A program made the translations under genes and the position numbers. This document shows positions 52,349 to 59,925 of a stretch of DNA of 64,000 nucleotides, piece after piece. The stretch is from DASTCZ01 sp963704455. GTDB taxonomy: Bacteria > Acidobacteriota > Terriglobia > Acidiferrales > UBA7541. Within the stretch, counting starts at the first letter, position 1. Each line of letters opens with the position of its first letter. Location of the stretch: positions 3,162,001 through 3,226,000 of the forward strand of contig OY969905.1 of NCBI GenBank assembly GCA_963704455.1. Reading direction: 5' to 3'. The notes below the pieces were generated by a model, which did no database searches, was not told the DNA's origin, and worked only from the letters and a program-made list of their open reading frames with translations.

Positions 52349-53053
52349 ATGCGCCGTCATCGCACACTTCTGTCAGCTCTTCTTGTACTTGGCTTTGCTC
52401 TTGCATTTCTATCACCCTCGCGCGCTCAGACTGCGAGCCATCCCGTCACCGGCAGCGAATTGCTCGCACTCGTCGCGGCGGAATCCGTGGATCAGAATAT
52501 TGTCCACGCAATCGAATCGCGCGCCCTCGCATTCCGCCCTTCCGATCACTATCGCTCTCTATTGACCATCGCGGGCGCTTCCGCACCGGTTCTCGCTGCG
52601 CTGAATAAAAGCAAGATCAGCGAAGGCGCGGCCGATCCCGAGGTGATGGAGTCTCCGGATTTCCTTATTCACCTTTCAACCGCCGGAAAATTGATCCGTG
52701 CCAAGCAATTCGATCCCGCTGCGAAAGAAATCACCGCGGCTGTCCACTCAAAGGTTGGACCAGAGGCTGGTTTTGTAATGGGTCACCTGCAGGACCAGCT
52801 AAGAGACTTTGACAACGCTGCGGAGATTTACATGCAAATTCTGGAGATGTCTCCGGATTTTCCCGGCGCCCACGCACGGCTGGCGTTTGATCTGTACAGC
52901 TTCGGGAACGCGCAGGGGGCGATGCAGGAAGCTCAGGCCGCGCTCAATCAATATAAAGATGACCCCGAAGCCCACAAAATATGGGTCTCGGACTTTACAC
53001 CGCGCAGAAATTCGATGGCGCAATCGCGGAATATCAAGAGGCGTTGCGGTTGA
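52349..53053 (+). CDS. TPR protein, N-terminal half of a split gene
   Basis: The ATG at 52349 follows TTGGAGAA and opens a signal peptide (LLSALLVLGFALAFLSPSRAQ). The exported part has the first TPR-like helices (ALAFRPSDHYRSLLTIAGASAPVL..., RLAFDLYSFGNAQGAMQEAQAAL). The frame becomes non-coding after KDDPEAHK at about 52978, and the TPR sequence continues in the -1 frame from 52981. It is thus half of one gene interrupted by a one-base shift. Confidence 0.75.
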   Translation: MRRHRTLLSALLVLGFALAFLSPSRAQTASHPVTGSELLALVAAESVDQNIVHAIESRALAFRPSDHYRSLLTIAGASAPVLAALNKSKISEGAADPEVMESPDFLIHLSTAGKLIRAKQFDPAAKEITAAVHSKVGPEAGFVMGHLQDQLRDFDNAAEIYMQILEMSPDFPGAHARLAFDLYSFGNAQGAMQEAQAALNQYKDDPEAHKIWVSDFTPRRNSMAQSRNIKRRCG

Positions 53054-54786
53054 AACCGGATTACGCCGCCGTCCACAGCAATCTCGCGATGGTCCTCTCT
53101 GACATTCACCAGACCGAGAAAGCAGTTCTCGAATTGAAGAAGGCCGTTGCACTGGACCCGGACGAAGCCATTTATCACTACAACCTCGCAAACACTCTCG
53201 GCGATACATCTGATGTTGACGGTGAGATCGCCGAATACCGGATCGCAAAAAGCTTGGATCCAACCCGGGTGGACGTCCGCCAAAATCTTGCACTGTCTCT
53301 CGAACGCCGGAAAAATGATTACGATGCCGCGGCCGTCGAATTCCGCGAACTAATTAAAATGGAGCCTGACTTCCAGTTGGCTTACGTCGGGCTGGGCGAA
53401 ACTCTTATCAAGCAGGGTGAGTACAAAAGCGCAGAGGAAATATTGCGCAAGGCCGTCAACCTCGACCCTGCCGACTCCGATGCGTTTTCGCTCATGGGTG
53501 ACGCCCTCGATAAGGAAGGGCGTCTCGAGGATGCAACTGCCGCTTACATGCGCGCCGAGCAACTTGGCTCCGGGTGCATTTGTGTTCACTTCGGCCTCGG
53601 CAAAATTTATTTGAAATGGAATGATTATCCTAGGGCCGTCGCCGAACTAAAGCAGGCGGTCAACATGGCCCCCGGCGAAGCCGACTACCATGACATGCTC
53701 GCCCGCGCGCTCGCAAAGAATTCCGACCTCGATGGGGCAATCGCCGAGGAGCGCGCCTCCCTGCGCATTTCCCCCAACAACTCATTCGCTCTGATGTATC
53801 TGGCGAACTTTCTCGAAAAGAAGGGCGACTCCGCCACTGCATCGCAATTATGCGCGAAGGCCATCGAAACAACTTGGAACGAGGAGATCCGCGGAAATTG
53901 CGCCGCCCTCAAAACGCGCCTCAGCCCCGTCACAACTGCGGCAAAGAATCCCACTGTCGCTGCCAATCCGCAGCCATCCAAGCCCGCCTCCAATGTTCCC
54001 GTCCGCAAAGATAATTACACTCAGGATCGCCTTCAGAAAGATTGGGGCGAGTTCATACAAACCGGCCAGGAAAAAATAGGCGCGAAGGATTACGCAAATG
54101 CCGCGCGATCGCTCGAAGATGCCCTCGGGCTCGCCATACACCTGGAACCGCAAGACCGTCGCGTCTCCATGACGTTTTATCTCCTCGGGGTCTGCTACAC
54201 CCTGAGCGGCAATTTGACGAACGGAAAAACCTACCTTCAGCAGTCGGCGGATATGACAAAGAAACTCTTCGGCCCGCAGTCAATTGACAACGCGCAGCCT
54301 CTCGAATGGCTGGGTGTCAATGCATTCATGCAGAAGGACTACGCGACCGCGGAGGCGCTCTACCTGCAATCGCTCGATCTGGATGAAAAGAACCTGAAGC
54401 CGGATGATCCGCGCCCGTTGGAAATTATCCAGAAACTGTCGGAGCTTTACATGGCGCAGCATGCTTACACCAAGGACGAAACTTTTCTCCTCGGCGCTTA
54501 CACAACCGCAAGGGCCGTGCTTAGTGATTCCCATCCATTCATGGAAACCTATCTCACACAGATCGCCACTCTATACACCGCGTGGGGAAAATTCGACAAG
54601 GCCGAACCGTTCTGCCGGAAGCGCCTCGCGCTCCTCGAATCCGAATACGGCGCCAACAGCAAGATGATTACGGATTCCATCCAGCAGCTCGCGGATGTTT
54701 TGGATAAGCTTGGCCGCGCCGACGAAGCCGCCAACCTGCGCAAACGCAGCAAGGCGATTCTCTCCGCCGCGGCGCAAAACCAGTAA
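52981..54786 (+). CDS. TPR protein, C-terminal half of a split gene
   Basis: About 600 residues from the point where the upstream frame ends. It continues the TPR array (GLYTAQKFDGAIAEYQEALRLKPDYAAVHSNLAMVL, LIKQGEYKSAEEILRKAVNLDPADSDAFSLMGDAL and further units) and ends with a kinesin-light-chain-like tetratricopeptide part (AEALYLQSLDLDEKNLKPDDPRPLEII...). No start codon with a ribosome site is present at the junction, so it needs the upstream half. Such proteins are periplasmic scaffolds; no enzyme motif is visible. Confidence 0.8.
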   Translation: MGLGLYTAQKFDGAIAEYQEALRLKPDYAAVHSNLAMVLSDIHQTEKAVLELKKAVALDPDEAIYHYNLANTLGDTSDVDGEIAEYRIAKSLDPTRVDVRQNLALSLERRKNDYDAAAVEFRELIKMEPDFQLAYVGLGETLIKQGEYKSAEEILRKAVNLDPADSDAFSLMGDALDKEGRLEDATAAYMRAEQLGSGCICVHFGLGKIYLKWNDYPRAVAELKQAVNMAPGEADYHDMLARALAKNSDLDGAIAEERASLRISPNNSFALMYLANFLEKKGDSATASQLCAKAIETTWNEEIRGNCAALKTRLSPVTTAAKNPTVAANPQPSKPASNVPVRKDNYTQDRLQKDWGEFIQTGQEKIGAKDYANAARSLEDALGLAIHLEPQDRRVSMTFYLLGVCYTLSGNLTNGKTYLQQSADMTKKLFGPQSIDNAQPLEWLGVNAFMQKDYATAEALYLQSLDLDEKNLKPDDPRPLEIIQKLSELYMAQHAYTKDETFLLGAYTTARAVLSDSHPFMETYLTQIATLYTAWGKFDKAEPFCRKRLALLESEYGANSKMITDSIQQLADVLDKLGRADEAANLRKRSKAILSAAAQNQ

Positions 54787-54801
54787 GCGCGTCGCAACGG
54801 A

Positions 54802-55452
54802 CTACGGGCGCTCCTTTTGCCGTACCACAATCTCCACTTCCGCGCCCTCCGCCAAATCCAGCGGCTCCGCGGGATGCAGCACGCCATCCTTGTACTTCGC
54901 GCGCACGGTTTGTTGCGCGCCGGTTTTCCCCTGCGATGTCGCCCCGCCGCTCGGCGAGTCCAGCACGCGCACGCCGCTCGCGCTCACTTCGCCCGTGCGG
55001 TCGAGCGCCGAGTTCGCCAGCGCGTCCGCATCCGCATTCAGCTCGCGCGGAATGTGCTCGATGGCAAAGTACGCCATGCTCTTCGACTGCCGCACCGCGC
55101 GCTCGTGCAGCGGCTTCAGCGACGCGCTCTTCACCTTGTAGCGCCCCTGCATTTGCCGAACGAGGAGCTCCGAATCGCTGCGCACGCGCAAGCGATGGAT
55201 GTTCGCCGACGCGCAATAATCCAGCGCGGTGATCAGCGCGAAATATTCCGCGACATTATTTGTCGCGCGCCCCAAATATTTTCCAAGCTGGTATACGACG
55301 GATCCATCAGGTCTGCGGATGATCACTGCGTAGGATGCGGGGCCGGGATTTCCGCGCGACGCTCCGTCCACTTGCGCGGTAAAAATGTCGGCTGGGTGGT
55401 CGGGCTCACCGAACAGCCGCGCGGGCAGCGTGTCGCGCCGCCGCGCCGTCAT
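54802..55452 (-). CDS. Ribonuclease HI-like protein fused to a DUF104-like tail
   Basis: This 216-residue protein has a type 1 RNase H domain: VDGASRGNPGPASYA, GRATNNVAEYFALITAL, SDSELLVRQMQG and NADADALANSAL supply the D-E-D-D catalytic carboxylates. The C-terminal 35 residues (VRAKYKDGVLHPAEPLDLAEGAEVEIVV) look like the AF2212-like/DUF104 domain normally seen as a free small antitoxin-type protein. The start overlaps the stop of the upstream zinc-ribbon gene by 4 bases. RNA-DNA hybrid cleavage is likely; the tail's role is unknown. Confidence 0.88.
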   Translation of the reverse strand: MTARRRDTLPARLFGEPDHPADIFTAQVDGASRGNPGPASYAVIIRRPDGSVVYQLGKYLGRATNNVAEYFALITALDYCASANIHRLRVRSDSELLVRQMQGRYKVKSASLKPLHERAVRQSKSMAYFAIEHIPRELNADADALANSALDRTGEVSASGVRVLDSPSGGATSQGKTGAQQTVRAKYKDGVLHPAEPLDLAEGAEVEIVVRQKERP

Positions 55453-56315
55453 TGCCCGCTCGACGTTGCGTGCGCGGAAGAAGCCGCCTGCGCGGACGAT
55501 TTCGCAGCGGCGTCTTCAGCATTCGCGTCGCCCGCATTCGTTTCGCTCGACGAAGTCGCTGCATTACTCGATGCCGCTTCCTCGTCCGCCAAGCTCGCGG
55601 GCGCCTTCGGGTCCGGATAATAAAGGATGCGCCCGCAGGTCTCGCAATGATAGACCTCGTCATTGCCCGCGCGGCGCAACTCCTGATAAACGTGCGGCCG
55701 CACGAGCATTCCGCACGCGTGGCAAATTTCGCCAATCACTTCAGAGAGCGCCGTGCCGCGCGACTTCGCCACGCGCTGGTAGTCCGCGAGCAGAGTCTCC
55801 GGAATCCCCGTGACCACGCCCGCGCGCTCGGCTTCGGCGGCGGCCAACTTCGCTTCTTCCGCGGAGCGCTCCTCGGCCAGCGCGGCATTCCCCGCGGACG
55901 CGGCGGCTTCCGCTTCTTTCAGCGCGGCCTCGGCGGCCTTTATCTCCGCCTCAAATTCCTCGCCCGCCACCATGCGCTCGAGCAACCGGTCTTCCGCGCG
56001 GGCCATCTCTTTTTCGGCGTTGGCGATCTCGTGCTGCAGCGCGCGGAAAGCCTCGTTGGTCTTTACCTCGTAACTCTGGTCGCGATACCTCTTCGCTTTT
56101 TCCTTCCACTGCTCCACGTCCAGCTCGTACTTTTTGCGGTCCTTCAGAGCCGTGGTGTGAGCATCCCTCGCGTCCGTAAGCCGCTTCTTTGCGGCCGTCA
56201 GACGCGCTTCGATTTCGGCCTGCCTCGCGGCGAATCCCGCCGCGGCGCGCCGCACTTCAGTGAGCCGCAAATCCACAGCTTGCAGTTCGACCAACCTCTT
56301 AATCTGCTCTTGCAT
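55449..56315 (-). CDS. Coiled-coil protein with a C4-type zinc ribbon (DUF164-like)
   Basis: About 288 residues. The long N-terminal helix pair (AEIEARLTAAKKRLTDARDAHT..., EMARAEDRLLERMVAGEEFEAEIKAAEAALKEAE) is a coiled coil, followed by the zinc ribbon CHACGMLV...VYHCETCGRILYY and a low-complexity Ala/Ser tail. This is the DUF164/CdsZ-like family thought to bind nucleic acid or ribosomes. It overlaps the RNase H gene by 4 bases, a pairing that suggests a shared nucleic-acid task. Confidence 0.85.
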   Translation of the reverse strand: MQEQIKRLVELQAVDLRLTEVRRAAAGFAARQAEIEARLTAAKKRLTDARDAHTTALKDRKKYELDVEQWKEKAKRYRDQSYEVKTNEAFRALQHEIANAEKEMARAEDRLLERMVAGEEFEAEIKAAEAALKEAEAAASAGNAALAEERSAEEAKLAAAEAERAGVVTGIPETLLADYQRVAKSRGTALSEVIGEICHACGMLVRPHVYQELRRAGNDEVYHCETCGRILYYPDPKAPASLADEEAASSNAATSSSETNAGDANAEDAAAKSSAQAASSAHATSSGQ

Positions 56316-56368
56316 GGGAAATGCATTCTAACACATGCACCTCTTTCATCTCCTGTACCTCCGTTTGT

Positions 56369-56436
56369 GTAGCGCCGCTCTTGAGAGCGGCCGCATTTAA
56401 TTCCGAAAAACGTGCCGGACTAAAGTCCGGCGCTAC
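56369..56436. repeat. Palindromic TAGCGCCG dispersed element, copy 2
   Basis: Begins GTAGCGCCGCTC and ends GTCCGGCGCTAC, with the same outer arms as the element at 29062-29130. The inner part (TGAGAGCGGCC...) differs, as expected for hairpin loops under relaxed constraint. Confidence 0.75.
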
Positions 56437-56441
56437 ATGGG

Positions 56442-56702
56442 CTACCTCTCCTTCCAAAACTCCGCCGAGGTCACCACCGGCACAATCTCAAACTCCACCA
56501 AATCGTCCCACTTGCTCGTCCATTCGTTCAGCGACTCGCGATTCGGTGCTTCCATCAACTGGTAGCAAGTCGCCCCGTCCGGCGTCATCCAACTCGCATG
56601 ATAGACGACGCCTTCCGGCAGCATCCTGCCCTTCTGCTTGAACCGCTCGCCGACCAGCTTTGCATCACCGTGCTTGTACCGCTCGATGACCATGAATAAC
56701 AT
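56442..56702 (-). CDS. DUF3303-like small protein
   Basis: This 86-residue protein (MLFMVIERYKHGDAKLVGERFKQKGRMLPEGVVYHASWMTPDGATCYQLMEAPNRESLNEWTSKWDDLVEFEIVPV in part) has the ferredoxin-like fold of the DUF3303 family. Function is unknown. It stands alone between two repeats. Confidence 0.75.
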   Translation of the reverse strand: MLFMVIERYKHGDAKLVGERFKQKGRMLPEGVVYHASWMTPDGATCYQLMEAPNRESLNEWTSKWDDLVEFEIVPVVTSAEFWKER

Positions 56703-56728
56703 GCGAGGGATTTTACCTCACGCCGGCG

Positions 56729-57328
56729 CTACATTATTCCTCCTGAATCGGCGCTTGGGTTTTCGGCGGAATCGGAGTCCGCTTCGGAATTGGAGTCATC
56801 GTCGAATTCGCCGGATTCTCCCATTTCCCTTTTTATGTCTTCGATGATGTCGTCGAAGCAGTGGGGATCGATGGCGCTGAAGGCGTTGAAGATTTTTTTG
56901 TTCCAGGCGTCATGCCCCCTCATGGCGAGCAATTCGTTTCTGACCTGACCGACGCTGTTGAGAAGCAACGATCCGATATAGGTGAGCAAGGTGGCGTTGC
57001 GCACCGGGATACGATTATTTGCGACCACCTCTACAAGCTTTTCCAGGAAATAGTTGACGGAGGCAGCGGTGTCGAGGTGGGGAGTCTTCGCCAAGAGGTA
57101 TTTGGCGATGTCGTCGGCTTCGCGAAGCTGACGATCCGCGGTGGCGTGTGCGGCGCAAAAGTTGGGAGCGAGGCCCGGTGCTTCGCCATTGATTACTTTG
57201 AGGGCAAGGCTGCGGCATTGGCGTCCGATGGCGTCGGTGTGGGTGCAGCGATTGGGGTCGTCGGGGATGCCGGTGATGTGTTTTTTGCCTTTGAATACTT
57301 GGGGGGACGATTTACTGGATTGAGGCAT
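56729..57328 (-). CDS. Small protein with a CxH...C...CxxH zinc-knuckle-like motif, next to repeat array C
   Basis: About 199 residues. The ATG at 57328 has AAGGAG upstream. Near the N-terminus C28-x-H30, C38, C58-x2-H61 (RCTHTDAIGRQCRSLAL...FCAAHA) is a plausible zinc-binding set. The middle is helical (NYFLEKLVEVVANNRIPVRNATLLTYIGSLLLNSV) and the last 30 residues are acidic (GEFDDDSNSEADSDSAEN). I know this type only as uncharacterised. The gene reads away from repeat array C, which starts about 145 bases upstream of its start codon, so the pairing of protein and repeats deserves attention. Confidence 0.65.
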   Translation of the reverse strand: MPQSSKSSPQVFKGKKHITGIPDDPNRCTHTDAIGRQCRSLALKVINGEAPGLAPNFCAAHATADRQLREADDIAKYLLAKTPHLDTAASVNYFLEKLVEVVANNRIPVRNATLLTYIGSLLLNSVGQVRNELLAMRGHDAWNKKIFNAFSAIDPHCFDDIIEDIKREMGESGEFDDDSNSEADSDSAENPSADSGGIM

Positions 57329-58075
57329 TTGAAGCTCCTTGAAGTGAGGTTTGAATTGCGAGGGCCGAATGTTGAAGGTTGGTGTTGACGCTTGAGGGAT
57401 GCTTGAGGGTCCTCAAGGCTGGGGTTGAGGAGAGATTGAGGCTACAGGGGGTGGGGGTACCCCCTATGTTTTTGTAAGAGTGTGATTCTAAAGGACTTAC
57501 GGCAACAAGATGCGGTAAGAGTGTGATTCTAAAGGACTTACGGCAACAAGATGCGGTAAGAGTGTGATTCTAAAGGGTTTATCGTGATTACCATTAAATA
57601 TACTAAACATAATGGATCCAGTGACTTACAGTCCTTAGCCAAATGTGGCTTGTAAGAGTGTGATTCTAAAGGGTTTAAAGTCGTTTAGAATCATACTCTT
57701 ACGGGGCGCCCTTCCGGGAGCGCCAGAAGCGCAAAAATGCACACAAATATGGGCGATTCTGGGGTCCCTCTCCCTAAGTTGCGGGATCAGGATGTGCCCT
57801 CTGTAGGGGCTACTTTCCCGTTTTGGAACTGCTAAGCGAGGTTATCGTTGCAGTCTGCAGCATAGATTACCATAGGGTTATAGAGAAAGTCAAGGAAAAA
57901 CGGTGATGGATATCCGACTGACCAGGGTTTCACGGTTCAAACAGCTGAATCGACGCACCTTCTAACCGCTCAACGGCCACATATCCACAGCGGCCTTGTC
58001 GTTGCTATTTCTGTTGGCTACACTCCACAATGTTGTGCGAAGCTTGGAGGTAGGTTACGCCTAGTCGAGCACCAT
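57329..58075. other. Intergenic region holding repeat array C
   Basis: No supported gene. It contains the leader of the zinc-knuckle gene (with a short palindrome CTTGAGG / CCTCAAG near 57400), the G/C-tract GGGGGTACCCCC, repeat array C (57474-57703) and about 370 bases of lower-GC sequence in front of vsr. An AT-rich stretch near 57870 may belong to the vsr promoter. Confidence 0.6.
57471..57703 (+). repeat. Repeat array C: 41-base-period units and a large hairpin
   Basis: Three 29-base units (57474-57502, 57515-57543, 57556-57584), each GTAAGAGTGTGATTC then TAAAGG and a CTTACGG-type end, are separated by two identical 12-base spacers CAACAAGATGCG, giving a period of 41. A fourth unit (57652-57680) is followed at once by an inverted copy of its first 19 bases (57684-57702), forming a stem of 19 bp with one mismatch and a 13-base loop. 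The left flank GTTTTT and GGGGGTACCCCC match the boundary of arrays A and B. Confidence 0.9.
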
Positions 58076-58495
58076 ATGGCAGACGTATTCTCCAAACGTA
58101 AGCGTTCAAAAGTGATGGCTACTGTTCGCGGAAGAGCCAATAAATCCACCGAAATGCGGCTTTTGCGGATCTTGCGTAAGAACCATATCGCCGGGTGGAG
58201 ACGTCACTTGCCCATGATTGGTCAGCCTGATTTCACGTTTTCTGAGAGGCGGTTGACGATATTTGTGGATGGCTGTTTTTGGCACGGGTGCCCGGAACAC
58301 TTGCGTTTACCCAGCAGCAATTCGGACTACTGGCGTCGCAAGATTTCGACCAATTGCGTACGCGACCTAAGGGTCCTCCGAGATCTGAAGCGTAGCGGAT
58401 GGCGGGTAATGCGTATTTGGGAACACGAATTGCAGGATGAGAAGCGGATCATTAGGCGAGTGCGTCTCGCCCTAGGTCCCCGTGAGCGAAACTGA
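58076..58495 (+). CDS. vsr: Very-short-patch mismatch repair endonuclease Vsr
   Basis: This 139-residue endonuclease nicks 5' to T:G mismatches that arise from deamination of 5-methylcytosine. Motifs: KRKRSKVMATVRGRANKSTEMRLLRILR near the N-terminus, and the metal/catalytic region GQPDFTFSERRLTIFVDGCFWHGCPEH. Its presence beside a cytosine-C5 methyltransferase is the standard arrangement. The start ATG lies inside the small palindrome CCATATGG (58072-58079). Confidence 0.93.
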   Translation: MADVFSKRKRSKVMATVRGRANKSTEMRLLRILRKNHIAGWRRHLPMIGQPDFTFSERRLTIFVDGCFWHGCPEHLRLPSSNSDYWRRKISTNCVRDLRVLRDLKRSGWRVMRIWEHELQDEKRIIRRVRLALGPRERN

Positions 58496-58508
58496 ATGGG
58501 GTTGACAG

Positions 58509-58522
58509 CGCCATATATGGCG
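58509..58522. promoter_or_regulatory. Controller-protein operator (C-box) at the methyltransferase start
   Basis: CGCCATATATGGCG is a perfect 14-base palindrome whose last G is the first base of the GTG start codon of the methyltransferase gene. The identical sequence occurs at 61305-61318 and a near copy at 61266-61279, in front of the controller gene. Confidence 0.75.
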
Positions 58523-59925
58523 TGTCTAATGGTGATGGCATGGAATCCACCAAAGTAAACCGCTTTGCGCCGAAGTACTCAGTGCTTGATGCCTTTTGTG
58601 GATGTGGTGGTCTTTCCTATGGGTTTGGGATGACTGGGCGATTTCAGACCCTTTTGGGAAACGATGTAAAGCCCGAGGCGCTGGCGACGTTTCAGCACAA
58701 TCACGAGATTCTTGAGGGCTGTAGACCAGACGTCATTCTAGAGTCTATCGAGCGGCTCTCAGCTGATCGCGTGCAACGGATGCTCGACGAAAAGGTGGGG
58801 CACTCAAAACATTGCTTAGATTGCTTGATTGGGGGCCCGCCGTGTGAGGGGTTTAGCCAGAACAGAACGATAAGTAATTCAGGCGTGCGGTCCCACAAAC
58901 TTATTGAGGATCCAAGGAATCAATTGTTCCGTTGGTTCGTTAACCTCGCCTCCGCACTTCGACCAAAGATCGTCTTAATGGAGAATGTTCCGGATCTTGT
59001 TCGACATCGTGATGGCGAAACACGGGAAGAAGTCATCGCTGCGCTAGATGAGGCAGGGTATCGAACCTCAGTGCGGATATTGAATGCTGCCGACTACGGC
59101 GTTCCTCAGTTGAGGCGCAGAGCATTTTTCATCTGCCAAAGGAAAGAAGATTTTGCGCGAACTGGACTAAAAATTGACTTTCCGTCGCCGACGCATGCTC
59201 TCTATCCTTTACAGCACCCTAGTCTGCTTGATGATCAGGAATGGCTGCCTGGAGATTCCGGTTATTGGGTTTCAGTGCGAGAGGCAATCGGTGACTTGCC
59301 CGCTCCTACTGAGGATGATGACTACGATCATGACCGGCCCCTCTATCCTGAGTGTAAACTGACAGCATTCCGCTCTTCGATGCGTGATTCGTCCAGTGTG
59401 CCATTCAACCACCTCGCGAGAAGACTCGGAAAAGGTGGTCTTTCTCGTCTTCAGGCCATTCGGCCTGGTCAAACTTGCGCTGAACTGCCTGACGACCTGC
59501 GTCCCAAGTCCCACTACCACTACAGTTATACTCGGCTAAGTTGGTCGGAACCTGCGAGGACCATCACTAAGTTTGCGTACCACGTTGGCTCGGGCCAGTT
59601 CGGTCATCCTACGGAAGACAGGGCAGTTACAATGCGTGAGGCTGCTAGACTTCAATCTTTTCCGGACGCGTTTGTCTTCCTTGGCACAGAGGAAATCCGA
59701 AAACTTTCTGCATTGGTGGGAAGCGCTGTACCGCCGCTACTTGCACGTGCGCTAGGACAGAAGGTAGCGCAATATCTTGACAAGATTGCAGTGAGTGAAC
59801 TGAGGCCGGAACTGCGCGGCGAGGTAAAACAAATCAACGGCGATGCCGTCTTGCGCAGACTCGAACGGGAAGAATGGGGAGCCGAACAATCGGGCATGGA
59901 ACAAATAAGTTTCTTCAAGGGGTGA
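58522..59925 (+). CDS. DNA cytosine-C5 methyltransferase of a type II system
   Basis: This 467-residue enzyme has the ordered C5-methyltransferase motifs: I LDAFCGCGGLSYGF, IV GGPPCEGFSQNR with the catalytic Cys, VI ENVPDLV, VIII QLRRRAFFI and IX-X TMREAARLQSFPDAF...VPPLLARALG. The target-recognition region lies between VIII and IX. The GTG at 58522 overlaps the operator palindrome; the ATG at 58540 is a possible alternative. It is convergent with the endonuclease gene (stops overlap by 11 bases) and follows vsr. It should protect host sites from the NotI-family enzyme. Confidence 0.95.
   Translation: MSNGDGMESTKVNRFAPKYSVLDAFCGCGGLSYGFGMTGRFQTLLGNDVKPEALATFQHNHEILEGCRPDVILESIERLSADRVQRMLDEKVGHSKHCLDCLIGGPPCEGFSQNRTISNSGVRSHKLIEDPRNQLFRWFVNLASALRPKIVLMENVPDLVRHRDGETREEVIAALDEAGYRTSVRILNAADYGVPQLRRRAFFICQRKEDFARTGLKIDFPSPTHALYPLQHPSLLDDQEWLPGDSGYWVSVREAIGDLPAPTEDDDYDHDRPLYPECKLTAFRSSMRDSSSVPFNHLARRLGKGGLSRLQAIRPGQTCAELPDDLRPKSHYHYSYTRLSWSEPARTITKFAYHVGSGQFGHPTEDRAVTMREAARLQSFPDAFVFLGTEEIRKLSALVGSAVPPLLARALGQKVAQYLDKIAVSELRPELRGEVKQINGDAVLRRLEREEWGAEQSGMEQISFFKG

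Noticed and set aside
57474..57703. CRISPR array
   Set aside because: The 12-base spacers are identical, spacers are far too short, and no cas gene is near. The arrangement fits a tandem structured repeat.
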